Origin: Haloprofundus halophilus
GTDB lineage: Archaea > Halobacteriota > Halobacteria > Halobacteriales > Haloferacaceae
Length of the DNA stretch: 64,000 bases
Direction: 5' to 3'
Assembly (NCBI RefSeq): GCF_003439925.1
Contig: NZ_QQRR01000002.1
Location: forward strand, 62,001-126,000
Below, in pieces: positions 10,123 through 21,525 of this stretch. Within the stretch, counting starts at the first letter, position 1. Each line of letters opens with the position of its first letter. A program made the position numbers and the translations under genes. The notes under the pieces are model-generated. The model saw nothing but the letters and a program-made list of their open reading frames with translations, did not search any database and was not told the DNA's origin.

Positions 10123-10210
10123 TCACCTCGTCTCGTCGGTCGGCGGCGGGAGTGGCGGCGCTTGCGGGGTGTCGTCATTCGTGTGCGCCGAGGGTGTGCG
10201 CAAATAAAAA
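10123..10210 (-). promoter_or_regulatory. mer promoter and leader with Shine-Dalgarno
   Basis: An A/T-rich element at 10202-10210 (TTTTTATTT on the minus strand) is the only clear promoter signal. It implies a leader of about 60-65 nt. The leader ends in AGGTGA (10123-10128), complementary to the 16S 3' end, 6 nt before the ATG. This is unlike the leaderless genes that dominate the window. Confidence 0.5.
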
Positions 10211-10354
10211 GACCGGCGTCCCGTCACGACCTGCCTCTGTCTGCGCGCACTTCGCCGGTTCCGGCCGCCTGCGTTCGCGTCACGTCGTCGCCCACCGTCG
10301 CGCGCGAAACGCCGCCACGCGAACGTTTTTGCGGCGCTGGTCGCCACCACGACC

Positions 10355-11509
10355 ATGGCAACACCCACCGAACGCGTCCGGGCGGTCGACCGCTCCAGCA
10401 TCCGCGTGATGTTCGACCTCGCGGAGGCGACCGACCGCGACCTCGTCCGCCTCGAAGTCGGCGAACCGGACTTCGACACGCCCGAACACGTCGTCGACGC
10501 CGCCGCCGAGGCCGCCCGCGCGGGAGAGACGCACTACACCTCGAACGCCGGCCTCCCCGAAGTCCGCGAGGCCATCTCCGGGACGATGGCCGACCGCTTC
10601 GACGTGGAGGTCGCCGCCGACGAGGTCGTCGTCACCAACGGCGGGATGGAGGCGCTGCTGCTCGCCGTGCTTTCGACTGTGGGCCCCGGCGAGGAACTGC
10701 TCATCCCCTCGCCCAGCTGGCCGAACTACTGGGCGCAGGCGAAACTCGCCGACGGCGTCCCCGTCGAGGTGCCGATGCCCGCAGACGAGGGCTACTCGCT
10801 CGACGTCGCGCGCGTCACCGACGCGCTGAACGAGAACACCGCCGCGGTCGTCCTCTGTTCGCCCTCGAACCCGACGGGGCGGATGTACGACGAAAGCGCG
10901 ATTCGAGAGGTTGTCGCCGCGGCCGCCGAGTACGACGCCTACGTCATCGCCGACGAGGTGTATCTGGGACTCGCCTACGACCGCGACCCGACGGGCATCG
11001 CGGCGCTCACCGGCCATCCCGACCACGTGCTGACCGTCAACTCCTGCTCGAAGACGTACGCGATGACGGGGTGGCGCGTCGGCTGGCTCTGCGGCCCCGG
11101 CGAAATCATCGACGAGGTGACCAAGATTCACGAGAGCACCACCTCGTGCGCGTCGAGCGTCGCCCAGTACGCCGCGCTCGCGGCGCTGACGGGCCCACAG
11201 GAACCGGTCGAGGCGATGTACGAGGCGTTCCGCGAGCGCCGCGACTACGTCGTCGATCGCGTCGACGGCATCGAGGGTCTCAGCTGTCCGAAACCGCAGG
11301 GGGCGTTCTACGCCTTCCTCGACATCGACGTGGAGGGGTCGAGTCTCGACGTGGCGAAGGAACTTCTCACGGAGTACGGCGTCGTGCTCGCGCCCGGCGA
11401 CGGCTTCGGCGACGCCGGCGCGGGGAAGCTTCGGCTCAGTTTCGCCAACAGCCTCGACCGACTCGAACTCGGCTTCGACCGCATCGAACGCGCGCTCGAC
11501 GAGCGCTGA
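10355..11509 (+). CDS. Class I/II PLP-dependent aminotransferase (AspC-like)
   Basis: 384 residues. The PLP lysine is K233 in NSCSKTYAMTGWRVGW. NPTGRMY, the IADEVY segment and the C-terminal LRLSFAN arginine motif are all present. It resembles archaeal aspartate/aromatic aminotransferases of fold type I, but the exact amino donor cannot be called. A TTTTT element at 10325-10331 sits 27 bp upstream of the ATG. It is divergent from mer. Confidence 0.88.
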   Translation: MATPTERVRAVDRSSIRVMFDLAEATDRDLVRLEVGEPDFDTPEHVVDAAAEAARAGETHYTSNAGLPEVREAISGTMADRFDVEVAADEVVVTNGGMEALLLAVLSTVGPGEELLIPSPSWPNYWAQAKLADGVPVEVPMPADEGYSLDVARVTDALNENTAAVVLCSPSNPTGRMYDESAIREVVAAAAEYDAYVIADEVYLGLAYDRDPTGIAALTGHPDHVLTVNSCSKTYAMTGWRVGWLCGPGEIIDEVTKIHESTTSCASSVAQYAALAALTGPQEPVEAMYEAFRERRDYVVDRVDGIEGLSCPKPQGAFYAFLDIDVEGSSLDVAKELLTEYGVVLAPGDGFGDAGAGKLRLSFANSLDRLELGFDRIERALDER

Positions 11510-11547
11510 GTCGCTTCGCCGCGCGTCGCGTCGCTCGCCGAACCCCT

Positions 11548-12306
11548 TCAGTTCGACTCGAACGTCCACTCTCTGAGCGCCTGCCGAACGAAGTCGCCGT
11601 CGACCTCGCGGAAGTGCGCGTCCGATTCCTCGTGGTCGCCGAACTCGAAGCCGCGGACGACGACGACGGGCGTGCCGCCGTCGCCCTCGCCGGCGACGAG
11701 GTTCGCCGCCGCCGCGAGTTCGTCGACGACGTTCTGGACCGTCACGCCGAGTTCGCGGCCGTCGCGGTCGGACTCGCCGCGCCAGTCGCGGGCGGCGGGC
11801 ATCCCGGCCCAGCCGATGGCGACGCCGCGCTGGCCGTGGCGGAACGGTCGCCCGCAGGTGTCGGTGACGACGACGCGGTCGGCGGGGAGTTCCTCGCGGA
11901 TGCGCTCGGCGCTCTCGGAGGGTCGTTTCGGCAGGAGGAGGAGGTCCGCGTCCGCCACGTTCGAGCGGTCGATGCCGGCGTTGACGCCGACGTGGCCGAA
12001 CCGCGACTCGGTGAGGAGAAACGGGGCCTCCATGATAATCTCGGTGCTCTCCTCCAGGACGGCCTGTGCGAATCGCGGGTCTTTCTCGTCGCCGGAAATC
12101 GCTTCGAGGCGTGCGGCGATCTCTCTGGCGCGCGGCCCCGCCGGGAACTCCGAGAGCTCCGCGAGGCGGCCCTCGCTCTTCGAGACCACCGTGCTGGCGA
12201 CGCAGACGACGTCGTCCGGTTCCAGTTCGATACGCTCGCGAATCAGCGCCGCGAGGTCGTCTCCCGGCCGAATCTCCGGGAGGTCGGGGACGGCGAGCAG
12301 TTCCAT
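11548..12306 (-). CDS. cofE: Coenzyme F420:L-glutamate ligase CofE
   Basis: 252 residues. GTP-dependent addition of gamma-linked glutamates to F420-0. Family features are the N-terminal P-L-I-R-P-G-D-like segment, VVCVASTVVSKSEGR, the long VGVNAGIDRSN motif and DTCGRPFRHGQRGVAIG. The start at 12306 gives the usual family length; in-frame extension upstream is arginine-rich antisense-type sequence. Linked to the F420-dependent Mer gene at 9133. Confidence 0.93.
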   Translation of the reverse strand: MELLAVPDLPEIRPGDDLAALIRERIELEPDDVVCVASTVVSKSEGRLAELSEFPAGPRAREIAARLEAISGDEKDPRFAQAVLEESTEIIMEAPFLLTESRFGHVGVNAGIDRSNVADADLLLLPKRPSESAERIREELPADRVVVTDTCGRPFRHGQRGVAIGWAGMPAARDWRGESDRDGRELGVTVQNVVDELAAAANLVAGEGDGGTPVVVVRGFEFGDHEESDAHFREVDGDFVRQALREWTFESN

Positions 12307-12349
12307 ACTCCGAGGTTGCGGAGCGGCGTGAAAAGCGCCGCGCTGCCGG

Positions 12350-12874
12350 TCAATCGAACTGCAACTCCTCGTACGGTCGCAGCGCCGTCTCGTACTCGCC
12401 GTCTTCGACCTGCGCGACGAACATCGTCGGTTGGGCGGTCGGCGGCGCGCCGGTCGCGCTGCCCGGACGAAGCACTCGAACGCCGTCGACGCGCTCGTCT
12501 GTCGGGTCGTGGTCGTCGCCGAGGACACCGACCACGTCGAGGCCACCTTCGGAGTCGTCGCCGACGGGAGCGCCGTCGAGACGCTCTCGCACGGCGTCGG
12601 CGAGGCGCGCCCGGTCGCGGGTCACGACGAACGTGACGCCCTCCAACTCGACGGCTTCGACCGGTTGAAGGTCCAACTCCGACGGGTCGGCGTCGCCGGC
12701 CACCGCCGTCAGCATGCCGTCGGTGAGCGCCAGCACTGTCTCGTACGCCTCGACCGAGTCGAACTCCCCGGTGTGGAGCGTGTAATCGGCGTCGGCCAGC
12801 CGAGTCCGAACCCACTCGGGGAGGTCGTCCGCACTCGACGGAATGTGCGTGTCGCCGAGTATAGCAACCTGCAT
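12350..12874 (-). CDS. Metallophosphoesterase of the YfcE/MJ0936 family with altered metal site
   Basis: 174 residues. The N-terminal GDTH (D8, H10) and the C-terminal RPGSAT loop identify the family. Other ligands are changed: HTGEFDS has Glu37 where GD is usual, GDAD has Asp61 where Asn is usual, the HGH motif reads TRDR (85-88), and GHTH reads GDDH (119-122). Catalytic activity on the standard substrates is therefore doubtful. The gene is 43 bp upstream of cofE on the same strand and may share its transcript. Confidence 0.75.
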   Translation of the reverse strand: MQVAILGDTHIPSSADDLPEWVRTRLADADYTLHTGEFDSVEAYETVLALTDGMLTAVAGDADPSELDLQPVEAVELEGVTFVVTRDRARLADAVRERLDGAPVGDDSEGGLDVVGVLGDDHDPTDERVDGVRVLRPGSATGAPPTAQPTMFVAQVEDGEYETALRPYEELQFD

Positions 12875-12933
12875 ACGGAATAGACGGCCACGTCGACCAC
12901 AAAAGTCGTTGTGCCGGTCGACTAACGTCGCGT

Positions 12934-15425
<2,492 letters not shown>

Positions 15426-15460
15426 GCGGTCCGACACTCGGCGACGGAGACGACGCGGCG

Positions 15461-15688
15461 TCAGAAGTAGCTGGAGTGGCGGCCGACCCGCGTCTGCGGG
15501 TGAAGCGGCCGTTCCGTCCCGCTGGTCTCGCGGTCGTCAGCCTCGTACTCCGTGACGTACTCGTCGACGATGTCGGCGAGGAGGTCGTCGACGGAGCAAC
15601 CCTCCTCCGCGGCGATATCGGTGACTTTCGTGTACTGTTCGGTCGTGAGGTGCTGTGAGAGCACCGTCTCTGTCTGTTTCGTAGCCAT
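15461..15688 (-). CDS. Small conserved-looking protein, unknown function
   Basis: 75 residues. The Thr/Gln-rich N-terminus and central helix pair (EEGCSVDDLLADIVDEYV) resemble the helical half of a ribbon-helix-helix or small helical regulator, but this is only a resemblance. An AT-rich CGATTTATGG element at 15724-15733 would place transcription start about 14 nt before the ATG at 15688; the ATG at 15727 is therefore unlikely. It converges with the dehydrogenase. Confidence 0.6.
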   Translation of the reverse strand: MATKQTETVLSQHLTTEQYTKVTDIAAEEGCSVDDLLADIVDEYVTEYEADDRETSGTERPLHPQTRVGRHSSYF

Positions 15689-15824
15689 GGATGTCACCGG
15701 CGCAGTGAGAACAGCACGAGGGACCATAAATCGTGTATGGGTGTTCTTGACTATATAGAGACAGTTCGGCCGTGGTCTATACAGCGCGGCAGTCGAGAGC
15801 CGACCCGCGAACGGGACCGCGCCG

Positions 15825-16451
15825 CTACTTCACGAACTTCAGTAAGTCGTCTCGCTTGGCCTCGTGAAAGTGGAATCGGAGCGCCTCCTTGAGCGGTTCG
15901 ATGCTGCCGCGTTTGGCGCTGATGGGGGCGACGACCTCGCCTTCCCACTGCTCCCACGGCGGAAACAGGCCGAGGCGGTCGCAGAGTTCGTTCAGCCGTT
16001 CGTCCCTGTCGTCGACTTTGTCCATCTTGTTGACGGCGACGACGACGGGGACGTCGAGTTCGTCGAGGAAGTAGAACATCTCCACGTCGTGAGGAATCTC
16101 GTCGTCGTTCGTGTGGCGGTCGATGATGTCGACGACGCTCTTGCCGTCGACGACGAGCACCGCGGCGAGAATCGAGTCGGCGTTGTCCTCGATGTAGCGG
16201 ACGATATCGGTTTTGATCCGCTCGCGACGGCCCTCCTCGACGCCGGACATGAAACCGAAGCCCGGGAGGTCGGTGAACATGAAGCTCTCGGCGGCCCAGT
16301 CGAAGTGGTTCGGCTCGCGGGTGACGCCAGGCTTCTTTCCGGTGCTGAACCCGGAGTGGCCGGTCAACTCGCGCATCAGCGTCGACTTCCCGACGTTCGA
16401 CCGGCCGACGAACACCACCTCGGCGTCGCGGTTCGGTCGGTTCTCGAACAT
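15825..16451 (-). CDS. engB: EngB-family GTPase (probable ribosome-associated)
   Basis: 208 residues. G1 [10 protein letters not shown]3 DLPGFGF, G4 NKMD and G5 ISAKRG are all present. Bacterial EngB (YihA/YsxC) assists large-subunit assembly; haloarchaeal homologs are commonly annotated the same way. The start at 16451 is supported by a GTTTATCC TATA box at 16474-16481, 26 bp upstream. Divergent from the folate gene. Confidence 0.93.
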   Translation of the reverse strand: MFENRPNRDAEVVFVGRSNVGKSTLMRELTGHSGFSTGKKPGVTREPNHFDWAAESFMFTDLPGFGFMSGVEEGRRERIKTDIVRYIEDNADSILAAVLVVDGKSVVDIIDRHTNDDEIPHDVEMFYFLDELDVPVVVAVNKMDKVDDRDERLNELCDRLGLFPPWEQWEGEVVAPISAKRGSIEPLKEALRFHFHEAKRDDLLKFVK

Positions 16452-16473
16452 ACGCTCGATAGTTCGCTCGGCC

Positions 16474-16481
16474 GGATAAAC
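16474..16481 (-). promoter_or_regulatory. TATA box of engB
   Basis: GTTTATCC (minus strand) is centred 26 bp from the ATG at 16451. The same divergent gap holds a TCTTTTC element at 16642-16648 serving the plus-strand gene at 16675. Between them lie two copies of CCGACTCGGGGTC (near 16579 and 16603). Confidence 0.6.
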
Positions 16482-16674
16482 GCCGCGGGACGCGCCGCTT
16501 GTCGTCGTCGACTCCCGTCCGCGCCGTCGGACGCCGTTCTCGCCGGGGGGCGTCGCTCCGGGCCCGTCCGAGGCCGCCCGACTCGGGGTCATTCGGGTCT
16601 GTCCGACTCGGGGTCGTCCGAGTCGGGCGCGGACCCGGTGGTCTTTTCGTGGCGTCGGCGACAACCCCCTCGCG

Positions 16675-17385
16675 ATGGAGAAACAGGACCTCCGCGAACG
16701 CGTCTGGACCACCCTCGAAACCGAGGGCGTCAACCGCTTTCCGTACCCGCCGGAGGGCCGAATCACGAACTTCGCCGGAGCGAAAGCGGCCGCCGACGGA
16801 CTCGCCGACACCGACGAGTGGCGAGCGGCGGAGACAGTGAAGGCGAATCCCGACGCGCCGCAGCTGCCCGTTCGACGCCGAGCGCTCCGCGACGGCAAGA
16901 CGGTCTACGTGGCCGTCCCCCGACTCCGCGACGGGAAACCGTTTCTGAAACTCGACCCCGCGGAGATAGCCGACATCGACGCCGCGACGACGATCTCCGG
17001 GTCGGCGAAGCACGGCGTCCCCGTCGGCCCCGACGAGATGCCGCACGTCGACTTCATCGTCGCCGGCAGCGTCGCCGTCACCGAGACGGGTGCGCGAATC
17101 GGCAAGGGAGAGGGGTACAGCGACCTCGAGTTCGCGGTGCTTCGGGAACTCGACTGCGTCGACGACGAGACGACAGTGGCGACGACGGTCCACGAACTGC
17201 AAGTCGTCGACGACGCCGAGGTGACGCCCGACGCCCACGACGTTCCGCTCGACCTCGTGGTGACACCCGAGCGGACGGTTCGGACCGAGACGCGGTACGA
17301 CCGGCCCGGCGGCGTCGACTGGAACGCGCTCGGCGCGGAGAAGCTCGCCGAGATACCGGTACTACAGCGTCTGGAACCGAACTGA
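16675..17385 (+). CDS. 5-formyltetrahydrofolate cyclo-ligase family protein
   Basis: 236 residues. Family features are the N-terminal KQDLRERVW helix, [15 protein letters not shown] and [13 protein letters not shown]. The family includes the salvage enzyme that returns 5-formyl-THF to the folate pool and related proteins of uncertain role. In a folate-using haloarchaeon a one-carbon role fits, as does the Mer gene upstream, but the haloarchaeal subgroup is untested. Confidence 0.82.
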   Translation: MEKQDLRERVWTTLETEGVNRFPYPPEGRITNFAGAKAAADGLADTDEWRAAETVKANPDAPQLPVRRRALRDGKTVYVAVPRLRDGKPFLKLDPAEIADIDAATTISGSAKHGVPVGPDEMPHVDFIVAGSVAVTETGARIGKGEGYSDLEFAVLRELDCVDDETTVATTVHELQVVDDAEVTPDAHDVPLDLVVTPERTVRTETRYDRPGGVDWNALGAEKLAEIPVLQRLEPN

Positions 17386-17449
17386 GCCCGCCCCCTCCTC
17401 GGACGGCCCACTCCTCAGGATATTTCCCCTCTCGCTGTGAGTATCGGGT

Positions 17450-18865
17450 GTGCGACTCGTTCAGGTGATGGTTCCGGCGGGCAAGCGGGAGGCGATTTTG
17501 AACCTCCTCGACGACGAGGGCATCGACTACGCGCTCTCAGACGAGACCAGCGGCCGCGAGTACATCGCCATCGTCTCGATTCCGTTGCCGACGAACGCGG
17601 TCGAACCGGTGCTCGAGAAACTCCGAGAGACGGGAATCGAGCGCGACGCGTACACCGTCGTTCTCGACGCGGAGACGGTTATCTCGCGGCGCTTCGACGG
17701 TCTGCGAGAGAAGTACGCCGAGGAGGAGGATAACGGCGACAGAATCGCCCGCGAGGAGCTCGTCGCCTCGGCCGAGCAACTCGCTCCGGAGATGCCGGTG
17801 TTCGTGACGATGACGGTGATCAGCGCCGTCGTCGCCACGGCCGGCCTGCTGCTCAACGACGCCGCGGTTATCGTCGGGTCGATGGTTATCGCGCCGCTCG
17901 TCGGCCCCGCGATGGCGACGAGCGTCGGCAGCGTCGTCGACGACCGCGACCTGTTCCTGAGAGGGGCCAAACAGCAGATCGCGGGCGGTGCCCTCGCCAT
18001 CGTCAGCGCCGCCGTGTTCGCGTTGATTCTCCGTCTGACCGGCATCGCTCCCTTCGGCGTCCAGGAGGTGTTTCAGGTTCAGCAGGTGCGCCTCCGTCTC
18101 GCGCCCGACGTGCTCTCGCTGGCGGTGGCGCTCGCGGCGGGCGTCGCGGGCGCGCTGAGCATCTCTTCCGGGGTCTCGGCGGCGCTCGTCGGCGTGATGA
18201 TCGCCGCGGCGCTCGTCCCGCCCATCGCCGTCGTCGGCATCGGTATCGCGTGGGGGAGTCCGGCGACCGTTCTCGGGTCGTTCGTCCTCGTGTTGGTCAA
18301 CTTCATCTCGATAAACTTCACCGCTCTCGGGGTGCTCTGGTACATGGGGTACCGCCCCGTCGACCTCTTTCAGCGCCCGAGCGCCGAAGACGCGACGTTT
18401 CGACGCATCCTGGTGCTCGGCGTCGCCATCCTCGTGCTCTCGTCGTTTCTCGGGGGCGTCACGTACGCCAGTTTCCGGACGAGTAGCTTCGAGGAGACCG
18501 CCCGAACGTCCGTCGACGCGGTGCTGTCCGAACACGAGGACCTGACGCGTCTCAACCTCGAAGTCCAGTACGACGACGAGATTCCGTTCCGTCAACCGCG
18601 GCAGGTCACCGTCACGGTCGGCCACCCGGTCGGTATGGACCCGCCGCCGGTGGCCGACGCCATCGTCGAGCGCATCCGCGCGAACACGAACGCACCGTTC
18701 GGTATCGCCAGTTCCGAACGAACCACGGTCGTCGTCAGATACGTCGAAATCGACCGGTCGACGGACCGAACCGGGTCCGTGTCGCAGTCGGAGGGAGCAG
18801 CAGCCCGGTCGGCGGTTCCCTCGCGGACGCGCGCAGCGGTATGTAAAACGGCTCTTTGTGCTTAG
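17450..18865 (+). CDS. DUF389 / TIGR00341 family membrane protein
   Basis: 471 residues. An N-terminal soluble domain (1-95) with a ferredoxin-like pattern precedes about eight membrane helices. The family signature lies around VIVGSMVIAPLVGPAMATSVGSVVDDRDLF, with SSGVSAALVGVMIAAALVPP further on. A C-terminal soluble region (about 350-471) follows. GTG start at 17450. Family function is unknown, although some members are called uncharacterised hydrophobic or transporter-like proteins. Confidence 0.88.
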   Translation: MRLVQVMVPAGKREAILNLLDDEGIDYALSDETSGREYIAIVSIPLPTNAVEPVLEKLRETGIERDAYTVVLDAETVISRRFDGLREKYAEEEDNGDRIAREELVASAEQLAPEMPVFVTMTVISAVVATAGLLLNDAAVIVGSMVIAPLVGPAMATSVGSVVDDRDLFLRGAKQQIAGGALAIVSAAVFALILRLTGIAPFGVQEVFQVQQVRLRLAPDVLSLAVALAAGVAGALSISSGVSAALVGVMIAAALVPPIAVVGIGIAWGSPATVLGSFVLVLVNFISINFTALGVLWYMGYRPVDLFQRPSAEDATFRRILVLGVAILVLSSFLGGVTYASFRTSSFEETARTSVDAVLSEHEDLTRLNLEVQYDDEIPFRQPRQVTVTVGHPVGMDPPPVADAIVERIRANTNAPFGIASSERTTVVVRYVEIDRSTDRTGSVSQSEGAAARSAVPSRTRAAVCKTALCA

Positions 18866-18900
18866 CGCGCCTTGATAGTTTCAGGTGACCATCTGACGGT

Positions 18901-19614
18901 ATGCGCCTCAGATTACCCGCAGTCGTGTTGGCCGTCGCGCTGTTGACGGCCGGGTGTCTCGCACCGTTACAGACCTCGTCTCCGTCCGCCGCAGACGGTC
19001 AGCAGCTCTCCGTCTCCGGGTCGGGCGAAGCCAGCGCCGACCCGGATGTCGCGGTGCTCTCGGTCACGGTCGAAGCGCGCGCCGACAGCGCCGCCGAGGC
19101 CCGCGACACCGTTGCTAACCGCTCCGACACGCTCGTCGCGGCGCTCGTCGACGCCGGCGTCGCCGAGGACGATATCACCACCCAGTACTACGCCGTCCAG
19201 CCCGACTACGACCACAGCGGCGAGGAGCGCCGGGTCGTCGGCTACACCGCCCGCCACGCCTACCGCGTGGAGGCGACGCCCGACCACGCCGGCGAACTCA
19301 TCGACGTCGCCGTCGACAACGGCGCCTCCCGCGTCGACGGCGTCCAGTTCACGCTGAGCGACGAGAAGCGCGCCGAACTCCGCGAAGAAGCCATCGACGC
19401 CGCCGTCGCCGACGCCGAGGGCGAGGCGTCGAGTCTCGCTTCGGCCGCCGACCTCGAACTCGGTGAAGTCAGAACCCTCTCGACGACTAGCGCGAGCGAC
19501 CCGTACTCGCCCCGCTACGAGATGGCCAGCGACGCCGGAGCGGCCGGGACGAGCGTTCGCCCCGGACCGGTCTCCGTCACCGTGACGGTGCAAGCGACGT
19601 ACGCGGCCAACTGA
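18901..19614 (+). CDS. SIMPL-domain (DUF541) lipoprotein
   Basis: 237 residues. The N-terminal hydrophobic segment ends in the lipobox LLTAGC (Cys at about 20), so it is probably lipid-anchored on the outer face. The SIMPL domain follows, with VSGSGEASADPDVAVLSVTVE at its start and alternating strands and helices. The family is found widely in periplasm or cell surface; the role is unclear (some members are linked to oxidative stress). It follows the DUF389 gene by 35 bp and could be co-transcribed. Confidence 0.9.
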   Translation: MRLRLPAVVLAVALLTAGCLAPLQTSSPSAADGQQLSVSGSGEASADPDVAVLSVTVEARADSAAEARDTVANRSDTLVAALVDAGVAEDDITTQYYAVQPDYDHSGEERRVVGYTARHAYRVEATPDHAGELIDVAVDNGASRVDGVQFTLSDEKRAELREEAIDAAVADAEGEASSLASAADLELGEVRTLSTTSASDPYSPRYEMASDAGAAGTSVRPGPVSVTVTVQATYAAN

Positions 19615-19644
19615 GCGACGAAGTAGAGTGGTCCGATTGGTCGT

Positions 19645-19818
19645 CCGCTGACGCCACCTCCCTCCGCCGTTCGCCTCCCGCTGACGCCACCTCCCTCCGC
19701 GGTTCGTTTCCCGGTTCCCCGCTGACGCCGCCTCCCTCCGCGGTTCGCCCCGCTGACGCGCCTTCCATCCGCCGTTCGCCTCTCGGGTGTCCGCTGACGC
19801 CACTCCCCTCCATCTTAC
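19645..19818. repeat. Five imperfect tandem copies with alternating spacing
   Basis: Copies beginning CCGCTGACGCC at 19645, 19678, 19719, 19750 and 19791, most continuing with ACCTCCCTCCGcgGTTCG. Spacing alternates 33, 41, 31, 41 bp. It occupies the noncoding gap between the SIMPL gene and a small membrane-protein gene; no reading frame is preserved. Confidence 0.8.
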
Positions 19819-19905
19819 CGATATGCACCTCGACGTTTCGGCCCTCTTTTCACCCGACTCTGTGGAACCCAGAAAAATTACATCCGGAGACTCGTAGTCG
19901 ACTGT

Positions 19906-20067
19906 ATGCCCCACGACACGCTCGTTTCGTGGCGGACGTTCGCCCTCTTCGTGTTGTTTCCACCGGCCGCACTCGTCGCAATCGTGTTCTTCCCGGTGAC
20001 GGTTCTGGTGCTCTTTTGGCTGTACCAGCGTGGCAAACATCGAGAACTGGCGGAGCGACGAAACTAG
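19906..20067 (+). CDS. 53-residue membrane microprotein
   Basis: ATG at 19906, TAG at 20065-20067. The predicted peptide starts MPHDTLVSWR, has one long hydrophobic span (about residues 11-41, including VAIVFFPVTVLVLFWLY), and ends in a basic tail KHRELAERRN. An AAAATTAC TATA-like element at 19874-19881 is 28 bp upstream. Upstream promoter, single membrane helix and positive-inside tail together make it credible. Function unknown. Confidence 0.6.
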   Translation: MPHDTLVSWRTFALFVLFPPAALVAIVFFPVTVLVLFWLYQRGKHRELAERRN

Positions 20068-20150
20068 TCCGAAGGCCGCCCGAATCGGTAGTGCCGTAGC
20101 ACCTGCTCCCGCCAGGCCTAAGTGTGCTAATAACCAACACGGCATGCAGT

Positions 20151-20276
20151 ATGCACTCACCCATCACTCGCACGGACAAGTCCGCGTTTGACCGGGTTCG
20201 AGATGCAATCCTCAACCGCGGTGACAAGGAGGACGACGAAACGCCGATGGGGCCCGGCACGCCCACGCCTGGATGA
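20151..20276 (+). CDS. 41-residue small protein, unknown function
   Basis: ATG at 20151, TGA at 20274-20276. The peptide begins MHSPITRTDKSAF, has a short helix (DRVRDAILNRG), and ends in an acidic then Pro/Gly-rich tail (MGPGTPTPG). A CTAATAACC element lies about 20 bp upstream. Codon use is consistent with a real gene, but evidence rests on the promoter and composition only. Confidence 0.45.
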   Translation: MHSPITRTDKSAFDRVRDAILNRGDKEDDETPMGPGTPTPG

Positions 20277-20369
20277 CCGTCTACCGGTAGCGGACAGCCG
20301 TTCGGGCGCTATCCAGTCACTTTATTTCGGAAACCTACCGAACACTTCGAGGGAGCCCTCGGCTTCGGC

Positions 20370-21386
20370 TTACTCGCGCCGCGACGGCGGGATGTCAGGT
20401 TCGAAGCCGACGGCGTCGACGGCCATGTCGAGCACGTCGTCGACGCCCTCCCCTTCGGTGACGCTCATGTAGGCGTCGGCGTCGACGTCCGTCGAGCGGT
20501 CGCTCTTGTTACAGACGGTGAGGACGGGCGCGTCGAACCGTCGCTGCAGTTCGTCGCGGAGCTCCAACTGCGCGTCGAGCGGGTAGCCGCAGTCGCCGCT
20601 GGCGTCGACGACGAACAGCACGGCGTCGGCGAGGTGTTCGAGTGCGCTGACCGCCTGCCGCTCGATGTCGTTGCGCTCGGCTTCGGGTCGGTCCAGGAGG
20701 CCGGGCGTGTCGATAATCTGGTAGCGGATGCGGTTGCGCTCGAAGTGACCGAGTTGGACGCCTTTCGTCGTGAACGGGTAGGAGGCGATTTCGTTGCTCG
20801 CGCGGGTCACCGTGTTGACGAACGACGACTTGCCGACGTTCGGGTAGCCGGCGACGACGATGGCCGGTTCGTCCGGGCGCACGTCGGGGAGATTCTTCAG
20901 CGCGTCGCGCGCCTCGCTGACGCGCAGCAGGTCGTCTTCGATCTGCTCGATTATGTCGGCCATCCGCGCGAACGCCTGTTTGCGGTGTTTTCGCGCCGTG
21001 TCGATGTTGCTGCGGCGGAGCTTCGAGACGTACTCGCGGTGGAGCTCTTTGATTTGACGCCCGGCCCACGTGAGGTTCGCGAGGCTCTGCCGGAGCGTGT
21101 CGACGCCGCCGTCGCCCTCGATGTCGTCGGCCTCGGACGCGAACGTTCCCTGTCGGCGGAGCACGGCGTCCGCGAGTTCGTAGTAGAACGGGTCGACCGT
21201 CTCGAAGTCCGGCCACGCCGTCACGACGTTCTGGACGTTGTCCGAGAGGATGTTCGCCGCCGTCTGCAGCATCGACTCCTGGGCTTCGAGGCCCGACTTG
21301 GCTCGCCCCGCCCGCGCCGCCCGCGAGAACGCTTTGTCGATGAGCTCCTCCGACCGGGGCGTCGTCGGAAGATTCTCGAAAATCAT
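20370..21386 (-). CDS. NOG1-type GTPase (archaeal ribosome-biogenesis GTPase)
   Basis: 338 residues. An N-terminal helical domain (1-160) precedes a GTPase domain with G1 GYPNVGKSS, G3 DTPGLLDR and G4 NKSD. Eukaryotic Nog1 acts in 60S maturation; the archaeal homolog is presumed to act on the large subunit. A TTTAGTAC box at 21408-21415 lies 25 bp before the ATG at 21386, favouring it over the in-frame ATG at 21392. Confidence 0.92.
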   Translation of the reverse strand: MIFENLPTTPRSEELIDKAFSRAARAGRAKSGLEAQESMLQTAANILSDNVQNVVTAWPDFETVDPFYYELADAVLRRQGTFASEADDIEGDGGVDTLRQSLANLTWAGRQIKELHREYVSKLRRSNIDTARKHRKQAFARMADIIEQIEDDLLRVSEARDALKNLPDVRPDEPAIVVAGYPNVGKSSFVNTVTRASNEIASYPFTTKGVQLGHFERNRIRYQIIDTPGLLDRPEAERNDIERQAVSALEHLADAVLFVVDASGDCGYPLDAQLELRDELQRRFDAPVLTVCNKSDRSTDVDADAYMSVTEGEGVDDVLDMAVDAVGFEPDIPPSRRE

Positions 21387-21407
21387 GGTCATCCTTTGAC
21401 GACGGGC

Positions 21408-21415
21408 GTACTAAA
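21408..21415 (-). promoter_or_regulatory. TATA box of the NOG1-type GTPase gene
   Basis: TTTAGTAC on the minus strand, centred 25 bp from the ATG at 21386. The spacing decides between two neighbouring in-frame ATGs. Confidence 0.55.
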
Positions 21416-21525
21416 GGGCGTCCGTTTGTGTGGCCCGTGCGCCAACGTTTCACGCTCGGTTCTCTCCGGGGCCCAAATCCGGCCCAGGCACGACGCTTTT
21501 GCCCCGTGACGCCCTACGTTCGCCC

